DNA from: Pseudopedobacter sp040392825
Lineage (GTDB): Bacteria; Bacteroidota; Bacteroidia; Sphingobacteriales; Sphingobacteriaceae
Assembly: GCF_040392825.1 (NCBI RefSeq)
Contig: NZ_JBEBVH010000035.1
Coordinates: 1 to 22,219 of the forward strand
Direction of reading: 5' to 3'
Length of the DNA stretch: 22,219 bases
Position numbers and translations under genes: made by a program. Within the stretch, counting starts at the first letter, position 1. Every line of letters begins with the position of its first letter. Shown here piece after piece: positions 1 to 7,830 of this stretch. Below the pieces are notes generated by a model. The model was not told the DNA's origin, ran no database searches, and worked only from the letters and a program-made list of their open reading frames with translations.

Positions 1-280
1 CTAGCAAAGTATATAATCTTTAAACTGCTAAACTAAGAATTTTTTAATACTCCCCCCAAGAATTCAGCTTGATCCGAAGGAGGCATCTTAAATAAAGCAC
101 CTTTAAATATTATTCTCCTATTATATGCAATCGGAGTACATCGCGTTGACGACTTTTATCAATCTTTTTTTGCTATGACCTTATTTAGTTTAACAATAAT
201 ATGTACAGGCAATTCATCTGACAATTCACCTTAACGACTCTTAATTCTAATAATTGTTAAACTAATATAATACCACCTAA

Positions 281-310
281 AGTCCATGTTTTCTATTAAA
301 AACATGGACT
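281..310. repeat. Perfect 12-bp inverted repeat with 6-nt loop
   Basis: AGTCCATGTTTT (281-292) and AAAACATGGACT (299-310) are perfect reverse complements around the loop CTATTA. The arms would form a stable stem-loop in RNA of either strand. No long T tract follows on the plus strand, so a simple intrinsic terminator is not clear. Shorter imperfect copies of the right arm (TATGGACT at 314-321, CATGGATT at 336-343) follow directly. Confidence 0.6.
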
Positions 311-346
311 CACTATGGACTAATCATGAATAATACATGGATTCAT

Positions 347-440
347 AGAAAATCAAATGAAGTGTAGTTAGGGAAAAATATATCGGATAAGCAGAGAAGA
401 AAATGGTAGGCTCGGGCAGGTGCATGGTGTTTGATTTTCT
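347..440. repeat. Distant 11-bp inverted repeat
   Basis: AGAAAATCAAA (347-357) and TTTGATTTTCT (430-440) are perfect reverse complements separated by 72 bp. Just inside and outside them, GTGTAG (362-367) can also pair with CTACAC (460-465). CTACACC could instead pair with GGTGT at 426-430, so two alternative folds are possible. Whether this is transcribed is unknown. Confidence 0.45.
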
Positions 441-586
441 TTAATTATTTTTCTATTTGCTACACCTTGATTCCTCTTAAAGGACCTTCATAATAATCTA
501 ATATTAATGAAAAAGAGATCATCTAAAACACACTGTTATTTTGTTGGCTTTTTTGTTTATGACTAATTTGTGATGACTTTCCTTTT

Positions 587-1855
587 TTAAATTACATTCA
601 GAGCTTCCATGATATATTTATAAATATATTCAAGATCTTCAACAGAAATACAATATGGTGGGACCAGGTAGATAATGTTTCCCAGAGGTCTGATTAGAAT
701 ACCGTTTTCTAGAAAAAAAGGATATATTTTCTCATTAATATCGCTGAAATAGGAAGTTTCTTCTTCGATTTTCCATTCCAGAGCGAATATAGTACCCTGT
801 TGCCGGACATATTTTATTTTAGGGTGTTTTGCCAATGTATTGGCAAACTGCTGGTGCTGTGTGCAGATTCTTTTGATATTTTGTTGGGTTTCTTCCTGTA
901 ATAATAAATCCATACTGGCTAGAGCTGCAGCGCAGGCTAATGGACTGGCGGTAAACGAATGTCCATGAAAAAGAGCCTTGGTTTTATCGTCAGAATAAAA
1001 AGCATCATAGATTTTCTGCGAACAGGTTGTGATGCCTAATGGCATTGTGCCGCCTGTGAGGCCTTTCGAAAAACACATGATATCCGCTTGTGCTGATAAA
1101 TGGTTGGCGGCAAACAGCTTGCCTGTACGTCCAAACCCAACAAAAATCTCATCTTGTATCAGTAAGATCCCTTTTGATTTACAAAATTTCATCAGTTCGG
1201 ATAAGTCATCTGCTTCATGTATCAGCATGCCACCGGCACCCTGTACCAGTGGTTCGTAAATGAAACATGCAATTTCTGAAGCATGTTTTTCGATAAAACT
1301 TTTTGTGTCCGAAAGATTTTCTTTGGTAGGTGCATCAATAAAAAGAACATCAAATAATAATTCACCAAAAGGCGCCGTCCATAATCCACGGCCACTTACA
1401 GACATAGCGCCAAAGGTATCTCCGTGATAGCCATTTTTAAAGGCCAGAATTTTATTCTTACGGACACCTTGGTTGTGGCCATATTGAATGCACATTTTCA
1501 AAGCTACTTCTACCGCTGTGGAACCATTATCTGTATAAAATACCTTTTCCTGATTATCGGGTAGCAGATTCAATAGTCTTTCAGATAATTCAATAGCCAC
1601 GGGATGTGTGAATCCGGCAAAGATTACCTGTTCTAATGTGTTTAGTTGTTCGGCAACCTTTTTTGCGATATAGGGATGCGCATGTCCATGTAGCGTTACC
1701 CACCAGGAAGATACCGCATCAATGTAACGTTTACCGTTAGCATCAAAAATGTAAGCCCCTTCCCCCCGAATAATCGGAATATGTCGGGCTGTTTTCATTT
1801 GGGTATAAGGGTGCCAGTTGACTTTTCTATCGCGTTCTATCAGTTCGCTTTGCAT
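587..1855 (-). CDS. bioA: Adenosylmethionine-8-amino-7-oxononanoate aminotransferase (DAPA synthase)
   Basis: BioA transfers the amino group of S-adenosylmethionine to 8-amino-7-oxononanoate (KAPA) to give 7,8-diaminopelargonate, a late cytoplasmic step of biotin synthesis. The 422-residue product has normal family length and class-III aminotransferase features: the W51-W52 pair in SSWWVTLHGHAHP, DNGSTAVEVALKM (109-121), GYHGDTFGAMSVSG (142-155), the cofactor aspartate D235 in QDEIFVGFGRTG, and the probable pyridoxal-phosphate lysine K264 in SKGLTGGTMPLG. Its ATG lies 16 bp inside the end of bioB, so the two are probably translationally coupled. It is the last gene of the biotin operon. Identification is firm. 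Confidence 0.96.
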   Translation of the reverse strand: MQSELIERDRKVNWHPYTQMKTARHIPIIRGEGAYIFDANGKRYIDAVSSWWVTLHGHAHPYIAKKVAEQLNTLEQVIFAGFTHPVAIELSERLLNLLPDNQEKVFYTDNGSTAVEVALKMCIQYGHNQGVRKNKILAFKNGYHGDTFGAMSVSGRGLWTAPFGELLFDVLFIDAPTKENLSDTKSFIEKHASEIACFIYEPLVQGAGGMLIHEADDLSELMKFCKSKGILLIQDEIFVGFGRTGKLFAANHLSAQADIMCFSKGLTGGTMPLGITTCSQKIYDAFYSDDKTKALFHGHSFTASPLACAAALASMDLLLQEETQQNIKRICTQHQQFANTLAKHPKIKYVRQQGTIFALEWKIEEETSYFSDINEKIYPFFLENGILIRPLGNIIYLVPPYCISVEDLEYIYKYIMEALNVI

Positions 1856-2835
1856 GCGCTTTCTTTTTCTTTTACAAGAGGTTTTAGTCCCAGATTTTTA
1901 AGCATCTGCATATCTTCGGATACGCCCGGATTTGGTGTAACCAATAAAGTCTGTCTTTCTCCGGTAAAGATAGAGTTAGCTCCGGCCATAAAACACCATG
2001 CCTGTTCGGTTTCACTCATTTCAATACGTCCTGCGCTTAAACGAACCATAGAAGCAGGCATTACAATACGGGCAGTAGCGATCATGCGTACCATATCCCA
2101 GATATCAACTTTCGGATTGTTTTCTAAAGGTGTTCCTTTTACTCGCGCCAATGCATTGATGGGAACCGATTCGGGATGTTTTTCCATATTGGCCAGGGTG
2201 CGTAACATGGAAATCCGGTCTTCATTAGTTTCGCCTAAGCCTATAATACCACCAGAACAAACGGTAATTCCCGCTTTTCTGACATTATTTATGGTGTTGA
2301 TACGATTATCGAATTGACGGGTAGATATAATTTCATCATAATATTCTTCAGAAGTGTCCAGATTATGGTTATAGGCATATAAGCCGGCTTCCTGTAAACG
2401 TTGTGCCTGATTTTCGGTTAGCATCCCTAAGGTGCAGCATACTTCCAAACCCAAATCATTTACACCTTTTACCATATCGATAATTCTATCAAAATCGTTA
2501 TTGTCGCGGACTTCCCGCCATGCTGCTGCCATGCAAAAGCGTGATGAACCATTATCTTTTGCTTTTTGCGCATGAGCAATTACTGTTTCTGTTGGTAATA
2601 ATGCCTGAACTTTTATATCTGTATGATATCTGGCAGCCTGTCCGCAATAAGAGCAATCTTCGGGACAGCCACCGGTTTTTACCGACAGTAAAGTAGAAAT
2701 TTGAACTTCGTCTGCCTTATGCCATTCACGATGAACGGTCGCCGCTTCATAAACGAGTTCCATTAAGGGCTTATTGTAAATTTCTAAAAGTTCTTCTTTT
2801 GTCCAATCGTGACGTAATGTTTTTGTGTTTTCCAT
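1840..2835 (-). CDS. bioB: Biotin synthase (radical SAM)
   Basis: BioB inserts sulfur into dethiobiotin to form biotin, using two molecules of S-adenosylmethionine. The 331-residue protein carries the radical-SAM cysteine motif C57-x3-C61-x2-C64 (GGCPEDCSYCGQ) for the [4Fe-4S] cluster. Further conserved pieces supply the second cluster's ligands: a cysteine in RFCMAAAWR, CC in LEVCCTLGML, a cysteine in ITVCSGGIIGLGE, and the arginine in VRLSAGRIEMS. It overlaps bioA by 16 bp and starts 8 bp downstream of the bioD stop codon. The short C-terminal tail rich in Lys and Glu is ordinary. Identification is firm. Confidence 0.97.
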   Translation of the reverse strand: MENTKTLRHDWTKEELLEIYNKPLMELVYEAATVHREWHKADEVQISTLLSVKTGGCPEDCSYCGQAARYHTDIKVQALLPTETVIAHAQKAKDNGSSRFCMAAAWREVRDNNDFDRIIDMVKGVNDLGLEVCCTLGMLTENQAQRLQEAGLYAYNHNLDTSEEYYDEIISTRQFDNRINTINNVRKAGITVCSGGIIGLGETNEDRISMLRTLANMEKHPESVPINALARVKGTPLENNPKVDIWDMVRMIATARIVMPASMVRLSAGRIEMSETEQAWCFMAGANSIFTGERQTLLVTPNPGVSEDMQMLKNLGLKPLVKEKESACKAN

Positions 2836-2843
2836 TGTGTTTT

Positions 2844-3455
2844 CTATAATGAAAGTGTTGTACAGATTTTTTTGATATCGGCTTTGTTGAGTTTGTTGAA
2901 CTCGGGCAAGTGGATAATTTTTGTATGTTCATTAATGTTTTTAAGGATAATCCGTTCAGAATCCGGATTGAATTTCCCGTTAAGAACCATATAATCTATT
3001 TTAATTTGCCTTTGCAGCAAGGCCTGAATAGATAAAAGGGTATGATTAATGCATCCCAAATAGTCCCGGGATACCAAAACTGTAGGAATGCTTAATTTTT
3101 CTATCAGATCAATAACGAAAAACTGCTCATTTAACGGAACAAACAGTCCGCCTGCTCCTTCAATGATTAAATGATTGTTAGTCTGTGGCAATGCAAAATC
3201 ATCTAACTCAATCTCTATATTTTCCATTCTGGCAGATTGATGTGGTGATGCCGCTACTTTTAATCGATAATTTTCTTTATGGATCTTAAGATGTTCATCT
3301 ATCAAAGCTCGTATGCTCATACTGTCGCTCTGATGCAAATCGCCAGATTGGACAGGTTTCCAGTAATCTGCCTGAAAGTATTGTGTAAAAACAGCCGAAG
3401 TAATCGTCTTTCCAACACCTGTTCCAATTCCGGTTACAAATAGCTTTTTATACAT
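2844..3455 (-). CDS. bioD: ATP-dependent dethiobiotin synthetase
   Basis: BioD closes the ureido ring of dethiobiotin from diaminopelargonate, CO2 and ATP. The 203-residue protein is slightly shorter than the usual 220-230 residues. It begins with the P-loop GIGTGVGKT (9-17), followed by WKPVQSGD (32-39), and a central IIEGAGGLFVPLNE segment typical of the family. Its start overlaps the 3' end of bioF by 8 bp, which supports translation as part of a polycistronic message. All domains needed for activity seem present. Confidence 0.95.
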   Translation of the reverse strand: MYKKLFVTGIGTGVGKTITSAVFTQYFQADYWKPVQSGDLHQSDSMSIRALIDEHLKIHKENYRLKVAASPHQSARMENIEIELDDFALPQTNNHLIIEGAGGLFVPLNEQFFVIDLIEKLSIPTVLVSRDYLGCINHTLLSIQALLQRQIKIDYMVLNGKFNPDSERIILKNINEHTKIIHLPEFNKLNKADIKKICTTLSL

Positions 3456-4563
3456 ATTGATGTTGTTTGATGATACGACAAAGCCAGTCTATTTCTGCAA
3501 ATGAATTAAACTGATGCAGACAAATCCGTAGTCTTTCCAATCCCGGTTTCACGGTAGGGGCAAATACTGAATAGGTTTCGATGTCTATTGCGGAAAGATC
3601 AGTAACCGCCTGTCGCAGTTTTGTTGATGAAGGAAACTGAACAATTTGTATGGGGCTTTTCTCCTGAGATATGAAATGAACCTGATGTGATCTGAAATAT
3701 TCAATGTTTTTCTGTAATGTTATCGCCAAATCGGGATGTTCATCCATGTATTTGTAGGAAGCTCGTATGCTTAAACTCTGAAAATCTGATGCTGCAGTGG
3801 AGTAGATAAACGGAGAAGCGAAATTGACCAGATATTCTTTTAGTACCCGGCTTCCCAAAACTGCAGCACCATTCAATCCCATGGCTTTTCCGTAGGTAGC
3901 GATAGTCGCAAATACCTTGTTTTGCAGTTGGTTTTGATAAACCAGACCTTTTCCAAAAACACCAAAAGCATGGGCTTCATCTACAATAAGATTGGCCTGA
4001 TATCTAAATGCAAGTTCCGCGATATCTTTTAAGGGTGCAAAATCGCCGTCCATAGAATACAGGCTTTCTATGGCAATTATGGTATTTCCTTTCGTCTTTT
4101 TGAGGAGAGACTCCAGATGATCTAAATCGTTATGTTTAAATTTCCATTTTGTTGCATTAGAAAGCAAGCAGCCGTCGTGAACAGAACGGTGAATATACTC
4201 GTCAACTAAAACAGTATCATTCTTTTTTGCAATGCAAGAGAACAGGGCCAAATTTGCTTTATAACCTGATGGAAATAATAAAGCGCTTTCGTTACCATGT
4301 GCTCCGGCAAGGAAGCTTTCTACCTGCATGGTAGTTTCCGTGTTTCCGCTAATTAATCTTGATCCGGTGGATCCCATTAGTGATTTGGAATTTTTAAGAA
4401 CGATTTCCATGATTTTCTGTTGAAAATCCCCGTCTTGGGTCAATCCTAAATAATCATTAGAACAGAAATCGATAGATGCTTTGCCAATTTTTAATTTCCG
4501 CAAAATCCCTTCGCTTTCACGTTGTTCAAGTCGGTTAAGCAATTGTGCTTGTAGCGCTAACAT
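3448..4563 (-). CDS. bioF: 8-amino-7-oxononanoate synthase (KAPA synthase)
   Basis: BioF condenses a pimeloyl thioester with L-alanine to make KAPA, the first committed step of biotin ring assembly. The 371-residue protein has alpha-oxoamine synthase motifs: FCSNDYLGL (33-41), GSTGSRLISGN (64-74), the cofactor-contacting DEAHAFG (195-201) and the probable pyridoxal-phosphate lysine K226 in TYGKAMGLNGAAVLGS. The ATG is preceded by AAAGAGG about nine bases upstream, which supports this start even though it overlaps the ferritin-like gene by 29 bp. A later start would remove normal N-terminal sequence. Other alpha-oxoamine synthases (e.g. Kbl) are less likely given the bio context. Confidence 0.93.
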   Translation of the reverse strand: MLALQAQLLNRLEQRESEGILRKLKIGKASIDFCSNDYLGLTQDGDFQQKIMEIVLKNSKSLMGSTGSRLISGNTETTMQVESFLAGAHGNESALLFPSGYKANLALFSCIAKKNDTVLVDEYIHRSVHDGCLLSNATKWKFKHNDLDHLESLLKKTKGNTIIAIESLYSMDGDFAPLKDIAELAFRYQANLIVDEAHAFGVFGKGLVYQNQLQNKVFATIATYGKAMGLNGAAVLGSRVLKEYLVNFASPFIYSTAASDFQSLSIRASYKYMDEHPDLAITLQKNIEYFRSHQVHFISQEKSPIQIVQFPSSTKLRQAVTDLSAIDIETYSVFAPTVKPGLERLRICLHQFNSFAEIDWLCRIIKQHQYV

Positions 4564-5167
4564 AAGCTAAAACCTCTTTTGAAATGGCCGAAAACCAATC
4601 GGAGAATAATTGTTGCTCGATTTTCTGAATGTGGGAAACATGTTGTTTCCAGTTACAATCAAATCGTTCTAATTGTATTATCATTTCTTCCAAATGCCCT
4701 TCTTCTTCTAAAATGATAGATTTTACCATCACTTTTGAATGTTTTTGGGTTAAAACTTCCTGATATTGAGGGTACAGTTCATCTGCCCGCACTTCGATAG
4801 CATAGGTAACAAAAAGGTATGAAGCATATTTTAGTTCGTTTCCACTCAGTGCAAATTGTTTTTTTAAATAGCGGCTGCACAATACGTCCAGAGACTGCAG
4901 GTATTGTCTGGTATACACCTTGCCCAACAAATCGTCTAAGAAGTAATATTTAAAGGAATTTGGTGTTATTTTTTCAATTTGTTTCTTTAAATAATAGGCG
5001 TGTCTGTGCTCTTCGGCAGCATGCTTTAGCTGTATGATATCTGTGGTATAAGGATGTTCGCAGGCCGAAATTTTTCTGGCACCTGCATTTTCCATAAAAG
5101 ATAAGGTGTTGAGCCATTTTGCATGCAATTCGGCATGTTCTACGATACGTTGAAGCGTGGAAAGCAT
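4535..5167 (-). CDS. Ferritin-like (probable di-metal) protein heading the biotin operon
   Basis: I do not recognise a named family. The 210-residue, mostly helical protein shows a four-helix ferritin-like pattern: acidic residues in helix 1 (E10, E13 or E26), E53-x-x-H56 in AEEHRH, E125 in YAIEVRADE, and E155-x-x-H158 in EEEGHLEE. The Glu / ExxH / Glu / ExxH order is that of di-iron carboxylate proteins (compare the layout in the tRNA hydroxylase MiaE). There is no signal peptide or membrane segment. It is the first gene of the operon, its end overlaps bioF by 29 bp, and no bioC, bioH, bioW, bioI or bioZ is visible nearby. By position it could act in making or handling the pimeloyl precursor, or in iron/oxygen supply to BioB. 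The function is an inference. Confidence 0.8.
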   Translation of the reverse strand: MLSTLQRIVEHAELHAKWLNTLSFMENAGARKISACEHPYTTDIIQLKHAAEEHRHAYYLKKQIEKITPNSFKYYFLDDLLGKVYTRQYLQSLDVLCSRYLKKQFALSGNELKYASYLFVTYAIEVRADELYPQYQEVLTQKHSKVMVKSIILEEEGHLEEMIIQLERFDCNWKQHVSHIQKIEQQLFSDWFSAISKEVLAYVSATSTIA

Positions 5168-5231
5168 ATTTCTACTTTTTTGATAAAAGTATTACCTTTC
5201 CGGATGGTTTGCTTGTGCCAGTTTTTAAATT
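5168..5231. promoter_or_regulatory. Divergent control region between the biotin operon and the MocR gene
   Basis: Only 64 bp separate the two divergent start codons, so the promoters must overlap. On the minus strand TACTTTTA (5191-5184) matches TAnnTTTG in all fixed positions but the last and lies 17 bp upstream of the ferritin-like ATG. No TTTG -33 element stands at the proper distance. On the plus strand TACCTTTC (5193-5200) is likewise one base off. Any MocR operator should lie here, but I see no clear direct repeat. Confidence 0.4.
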
Positions 5232-6707
5232 ATGGATAGTCCGGTTGAAATACCTTTTAAAAGTTTTATACAGGTTGACCGAAAATCGGAGGTCGCTGTA
5301 TTTATGCAAATAGCTAATCAGCTGATTTATGCTATTCAGAGGAATCTGGTTTTACCCGGGACGAAATTACCCGGGACGAGAGCTTTGAGTGATTTATTGA
5401 AAGTACATCGTAACACCATTACTGCCGTTTATGACGAACTTTATGCGCAAGGTTGGGTAGAAATAAAGCCGAATCAGGGAACTTTTGTAAGTTCCGAATT
5501 GCCTTTAACCGAAAGGGAGCGCTCAGATATGCTGGAGTATATTTATCCGTTGCAAACAGGTTTTTCTTTTCGGAAATCTAACTTGCTGGATAATCCATTT
5601 GAAAACACAACCTGCGATTATGTCTTTAATGACGGTGTGCCTGATGTTCGTTTAACTCAATTTAATGATATTTCCCGATTTTATAGTGCCAATATCAAAC
5701 GCCGTAGCAACCGGAAAAAAATGGGCTATTATAATCAGGAAGGGAGTGAATATTTTAAATCCCAGTTGTCCTATTATTTGAATTTATCTAGAGGTTTACC
5801 TGTTTCGACCAATAATTTGTTGATTACCCGCAGTATTGAAATGAGTTTGTTTATCATTTCGGAGATTCTGCTTTCTGCAGATGATACGGTTGTAGTAGGC
5901 GAATTGAGTTATTTTTCGGCAAATATGATCTTTCAAAAATCGGGAGCCAGGATAAAAACCATTCCTGTAGACGAAGAGGGAATTGATACCGAAGCCTTAC
6001 AAACGTTATGTGCACAGCAGCAGATTAGAATGGTTTATGTTACACCGCATCATCATTATCCAACTACTGTAAGTTTAAGCGTACAAAGGCGGATGGAGCT
6101 GTTACGATTGGCAAATCAATATGGTTTTGTGATTGTAGAGGACGATTATGATTACGATTTCTGTTACGATAAGCAACCGCTTTTGCCGTTGGCAGGAGCC
6201 GATACAACGGGTATGGTTATCTATGTCGGTTCTTTTGGAAAATCGTTGGCCCCTGGATTTCGGACGGGATTTATCGTTGCACCAGATAACCTGATGCGCG
6301 AAATGCGTAAATATCTGGGGATTATAGACCGCCAGGGAGATATTGTAATGGAACAGGCGTTGGGAGAGATGATTGAAGATGGAGTGATTCATCGACACCT
6401 GAAGAAATCATTAAAAATTTATCAGGAGCGCCGAGATTTGATGGAAGATTTATTAACGAACGATTTTGCGGAAGATTTGAGTTTTGAAAAACCGAATGGC
6501 GGTTTAGCGTTTTGGTTGCGCTGGAAAAAACCTGTGAATTTATTACAGCTGAGCTATCAATGTGCAAAATCCAATCTTTTTATACCTAAAACTTTACTTT
6601 ATCAAACTAAAGACCTGTCCGGAATGAGATTGGGTTTTGGGAGCATGGATGAAGGAGAAATAAAAGAAAGCTTGGGGATTTTGAAAAGATGTTGCTCTAA
6701 TTTATAA
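5232..6707 (+). CDS. MocR/PdxR-type transcriptional regulator (GntR HTH fused to aminotransferase domain)
   Basis: The 491-residue protein has an N-terminal winged helix of the GntR type (about 20-88, with LPGTKLPGTRALSDLLKVHR and the wing NQGTF) joined to a fold-type-I aminotransferase domain. The latter keeps the cofactor-binding features D304 in VEDDYDYDF, the lysine K337 in GSFGKSLAPGF and R344, so it should bind pyridoxal phosphate. MocR proteins usually sense an amino compound or the cofactor and act on a divergent gene. Here the divergent unit is the biotin operon, whose BioF and BioA substrates and products are amino compounds, so control of biotin genes is a reasonable inference. A GABA- or vitamin-B6-related regulator is the alternative. 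No gene lies between it and the convergent DeoR gene 121 bp downstream. Confidence 0.92.
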   Translation: MDSPVEIPFKSFIQVDRKSEVAVFMQIANQLIYAIQRNLVLPGTKLPGTRALSDLLKVHRNTITAVYDELYAQGWVEIKPNQGTFVSSELPLTERERSDMLEYIYPLQTGFSFRKSNLLDNPFENTTCDYVFNDGVPDVRLTQFNDISRFYSANIKRRSNRKKMGYYNQEGSEYFKSQLSYYLNLSRGLPVSTNNLLITRSIEMSLFIISEILLSADDTVVVGELSYFSANMIFQKSGARIKTIPVDEEGIDTEALQTLCAQQQIRMVYVTPHHHYPTTVSLSVQRRMELLRLANQYGFVIVEDDYDYDFCYDKQPLLPLAGADTTGMVIYVGSFGKSLAPGFRTGFIVAPDNLMREMRKYLGIIDRQGDIVMEQALGEMIEDGVIHRHLKKSLKIYQERRDLMEDLLTNDFAEDLSFEKPNGGLAFWLRWKKPVNLLQLSYQCAKSNLFIPKTLLYQTKDLSGMRLGFGSMDEGEIKESLGILKRCCSNL

Positions 6708-6828
6708 ACTGCTCGCTTTACAAAATGGTATATCAATAACGAACATTCATGAGTCATTGCTTTAATGCTTTATAAATTTCGAAAACGCGATGTTTATATT
6801 CATTGCGACTAGCACATAAAGGATTCGC

Positions 6829-7590
6829 CTAAGCGATAATCATCTCTATTTCGTGAATCTTGAAGGCTTCTTTATGTTTTTCATCGACATCACTGTTTGT
6901 AACAATAAAATCAATAAGTGAAAGAGCGCCAAGGCTGGCGAACGAATTTTTTCCAAATTTTGAAGAATCTGCAACTAAATAGGTGGTCTCGGCAGCGTCT
7001 ATCATGGCCTTTTTTACAACCAAATCGCTGATGCTTGGATAAGTCAAACCGGATTTAAGAGAAAGTCCTGCTGTTGCTAAAAATAACTTCTGAACATTTA
7101 ACCCTTTAAAAAAATCGGCTGCCTTTTGTCCTGTTAAGGATAGTGTGGGTGGTTTGAACTCTCCGCCCGTCATGATGACATCGATTCCTGTTTCCGCACC
7201 TAAAATCATGGCGATATTTAGTGCATTAGTAATCACGGTAAGTTGACGACGACCTACTAATCTCTTAGCAATTTCTGTTGTTGTAGAACCGGAGTCGAGA
7301 ATAATAGTGTCTCCATTTTCAATAAAATCTAAACACTTCTCGGCAATTAGTCCTTTTTTATCCAAATTTTCCTGTTGTGCGAGAGAAAAAGAGCCAACCT
7401 GATCTTTGATGTTTTTTAGAAAAGCACCGCCATGCGATTTTACAATCAAATCATCTTTCTCCAGCTTTTCCAGGTCCTGTCTTATAGTCACTTCGGTGAC
7501 CTTGAAAATTTTTGCAAGGGAAATAACTTTGGCAGAACCGTCTTCTTTTAAAAGATCTAGAATTTTCTCGCGTCTTTGGTGAGGCAACAT
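6829..7590 (-). CDS. DeoR-family transcriptional repressor
   Basis: The 253-residue protein is of usual length. It opens with RREKILDLLKEDG and the DeoR winged helix (about 6-58), including the signature VTEVTIRQDLEKLE (31-44) and the SHGGA end of the wing. The C-terminal effector domain, related to phosphosugar isomerases, contains ILDSGSTTTEIAKRL (about 96-110), the loop that normally binds a phosphorylated sugar. It is divergent from the isomerase/transketolase/ABC operon and is the obvious candidate regulator of it, presumably released by a sugar-phosphate intermediate such as the kinase product. The 121-bp gap to the convergent MocR gene (6708-6828) holds no clear terminator. Confidence 0.93.
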   Translation of the reverse strand: MLPHQRREKILDLLKEDGSAKVISLAKIFKVTEVTIRQDLEKLEKDDLIVKSHGGAFLKNIKDQVGSFSLAQQENLDKKGLIAEKCLDFIENGDTIILDSGSTTTEIAKRLVGRRQLTVITNALNIAMILGAETGIDVIMTGGEFKPPTLSLTGQKAADFFKGLNVQKLFLATAGLSLKSGLTYPSISDLVVKKAMIDAAETTYLVADSSKFGKNSFASLGALSLIDFIVTNSDVDEKHKEAFKIHEIEMIIA

Positions 7591-7610
7591 TTTAATTTGT
7601 GTTTTATTTT

Positions 7611-7618
7611 CAAAAATA
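7611..7618 (-). promoter_or_regulatory. -7 element for the DeoR gene
   Basis: Read on the minus strand, TATTTTTG is a perfect TAnnTTTG element 20 bp upstream of the DeoR-type ATG. No TTTG or TTG is found at the expected -33 spacing, so the promoter may be weak or autoregulated. Confidence 0.45.
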
Positions 7619-7673
7619 CTGTTTTACCATGTAATATTTTTCCTTTGTTAATTATTTTTTTTGTTTTACTGCT

Positions 7674-7696
7674 TGTTTGTTTTTAAGTGTTTGTTT
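7674..7696. promoter_or_regulatory. Candidate DeoR operator: two TGTTTGTTT repeats
   Basis: TGTTTGTTT occurs twice in direct orientation, at 7674-7682 and 7688-7696 (14-bp period), between the divergent DeoR and isomerase genes. TGTTTGTTT-like sites are known for some DeoR-family sugar repressors, for example SugR of Corynebacterium. The spacer is T-rich, which raises the chance of coincidence. Confidence 0.4.
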
Positions 7697-7795
7697 AAGA
7701 TATAACTGATTTTTATTGTTTTTGTCGCTTTTTATCTTTTTGAAAGAGATATTTAAATTTTAGAGTGGGATGAAATTTGATAATTTTTATCTTTG

Positions 7796-7830
7796 TTTTA
7801 TTTTGTTTTTCTTTCTTTTATTTTGTTTTT
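7796..7830 (+). repeat. 15-bp tandem direct repeat overlapping the operon promoter
   Basis: TTTTATTTTGTTTTT occurs at 7796-7810 and again at 7816-7830, a 20-bp period with CTTTC between the copies. The TTTG of the second copy is the -33 element of the operon promoter. This could be part of a repressor site, or a simple T-rich duplication. Confidence 0.5.

Larger units (their letters stand above)
1..586. other. Intergenic region rich in inverted repeats, no convincing gene
   Basis: No long open frame is present on either strand. Two perfect inverted repeats (listed separately) and smaller ones such as ATGAAT/ATTCAT at 326-331/341-346 and GGTGT/ACACC at 426-430/462-466 crowd the stretch from 281 to 466. 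On the minus strand a 40-codon open frame (155 down to 33) ends in a plausible protein tail (MPPSDQAEFLGGVLKNS, ATG at 86), but it has no recognisable family and could be the remnant of a decayed gene. A -33/-7-like pair (TTTG at 430-433, TCTATTTG at 452-459) lies on the plus strand, one base off consensus. I see no tRNA and no obvious terminator for bioA. Confidence 0.5.

Noticed and set aside
33..155. Minus-strand 40-codon open frame with an ATG at 86 and a protein-like tail
   Set aside because: Too short, no recognisable family, no ribosome-binding site or promoter; kept only as a note in the intergenic entry.
509..568. Plus-strand 19-codon frame starting MKKRSSKTHCYF before the end of bioA
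   Set aside because: Convergent with bioA, AT-rich and of a size expected by chance; no supporting signals.
5279..5289. Small palindrome CCGAAAATCGG near the MocR start
   Set aside because: Lies inside coding sequence, is short, and no second copy is found in the control region.
5352..5379. Perfect 13-bp direct repeat TTACCCGGGACGA in the 5' part of the MocR gene
   Set aside because: It encodes the repeated LPGTKLPGT of the normal GntR-type helix-turn-helix region, so protein sequence explains it.
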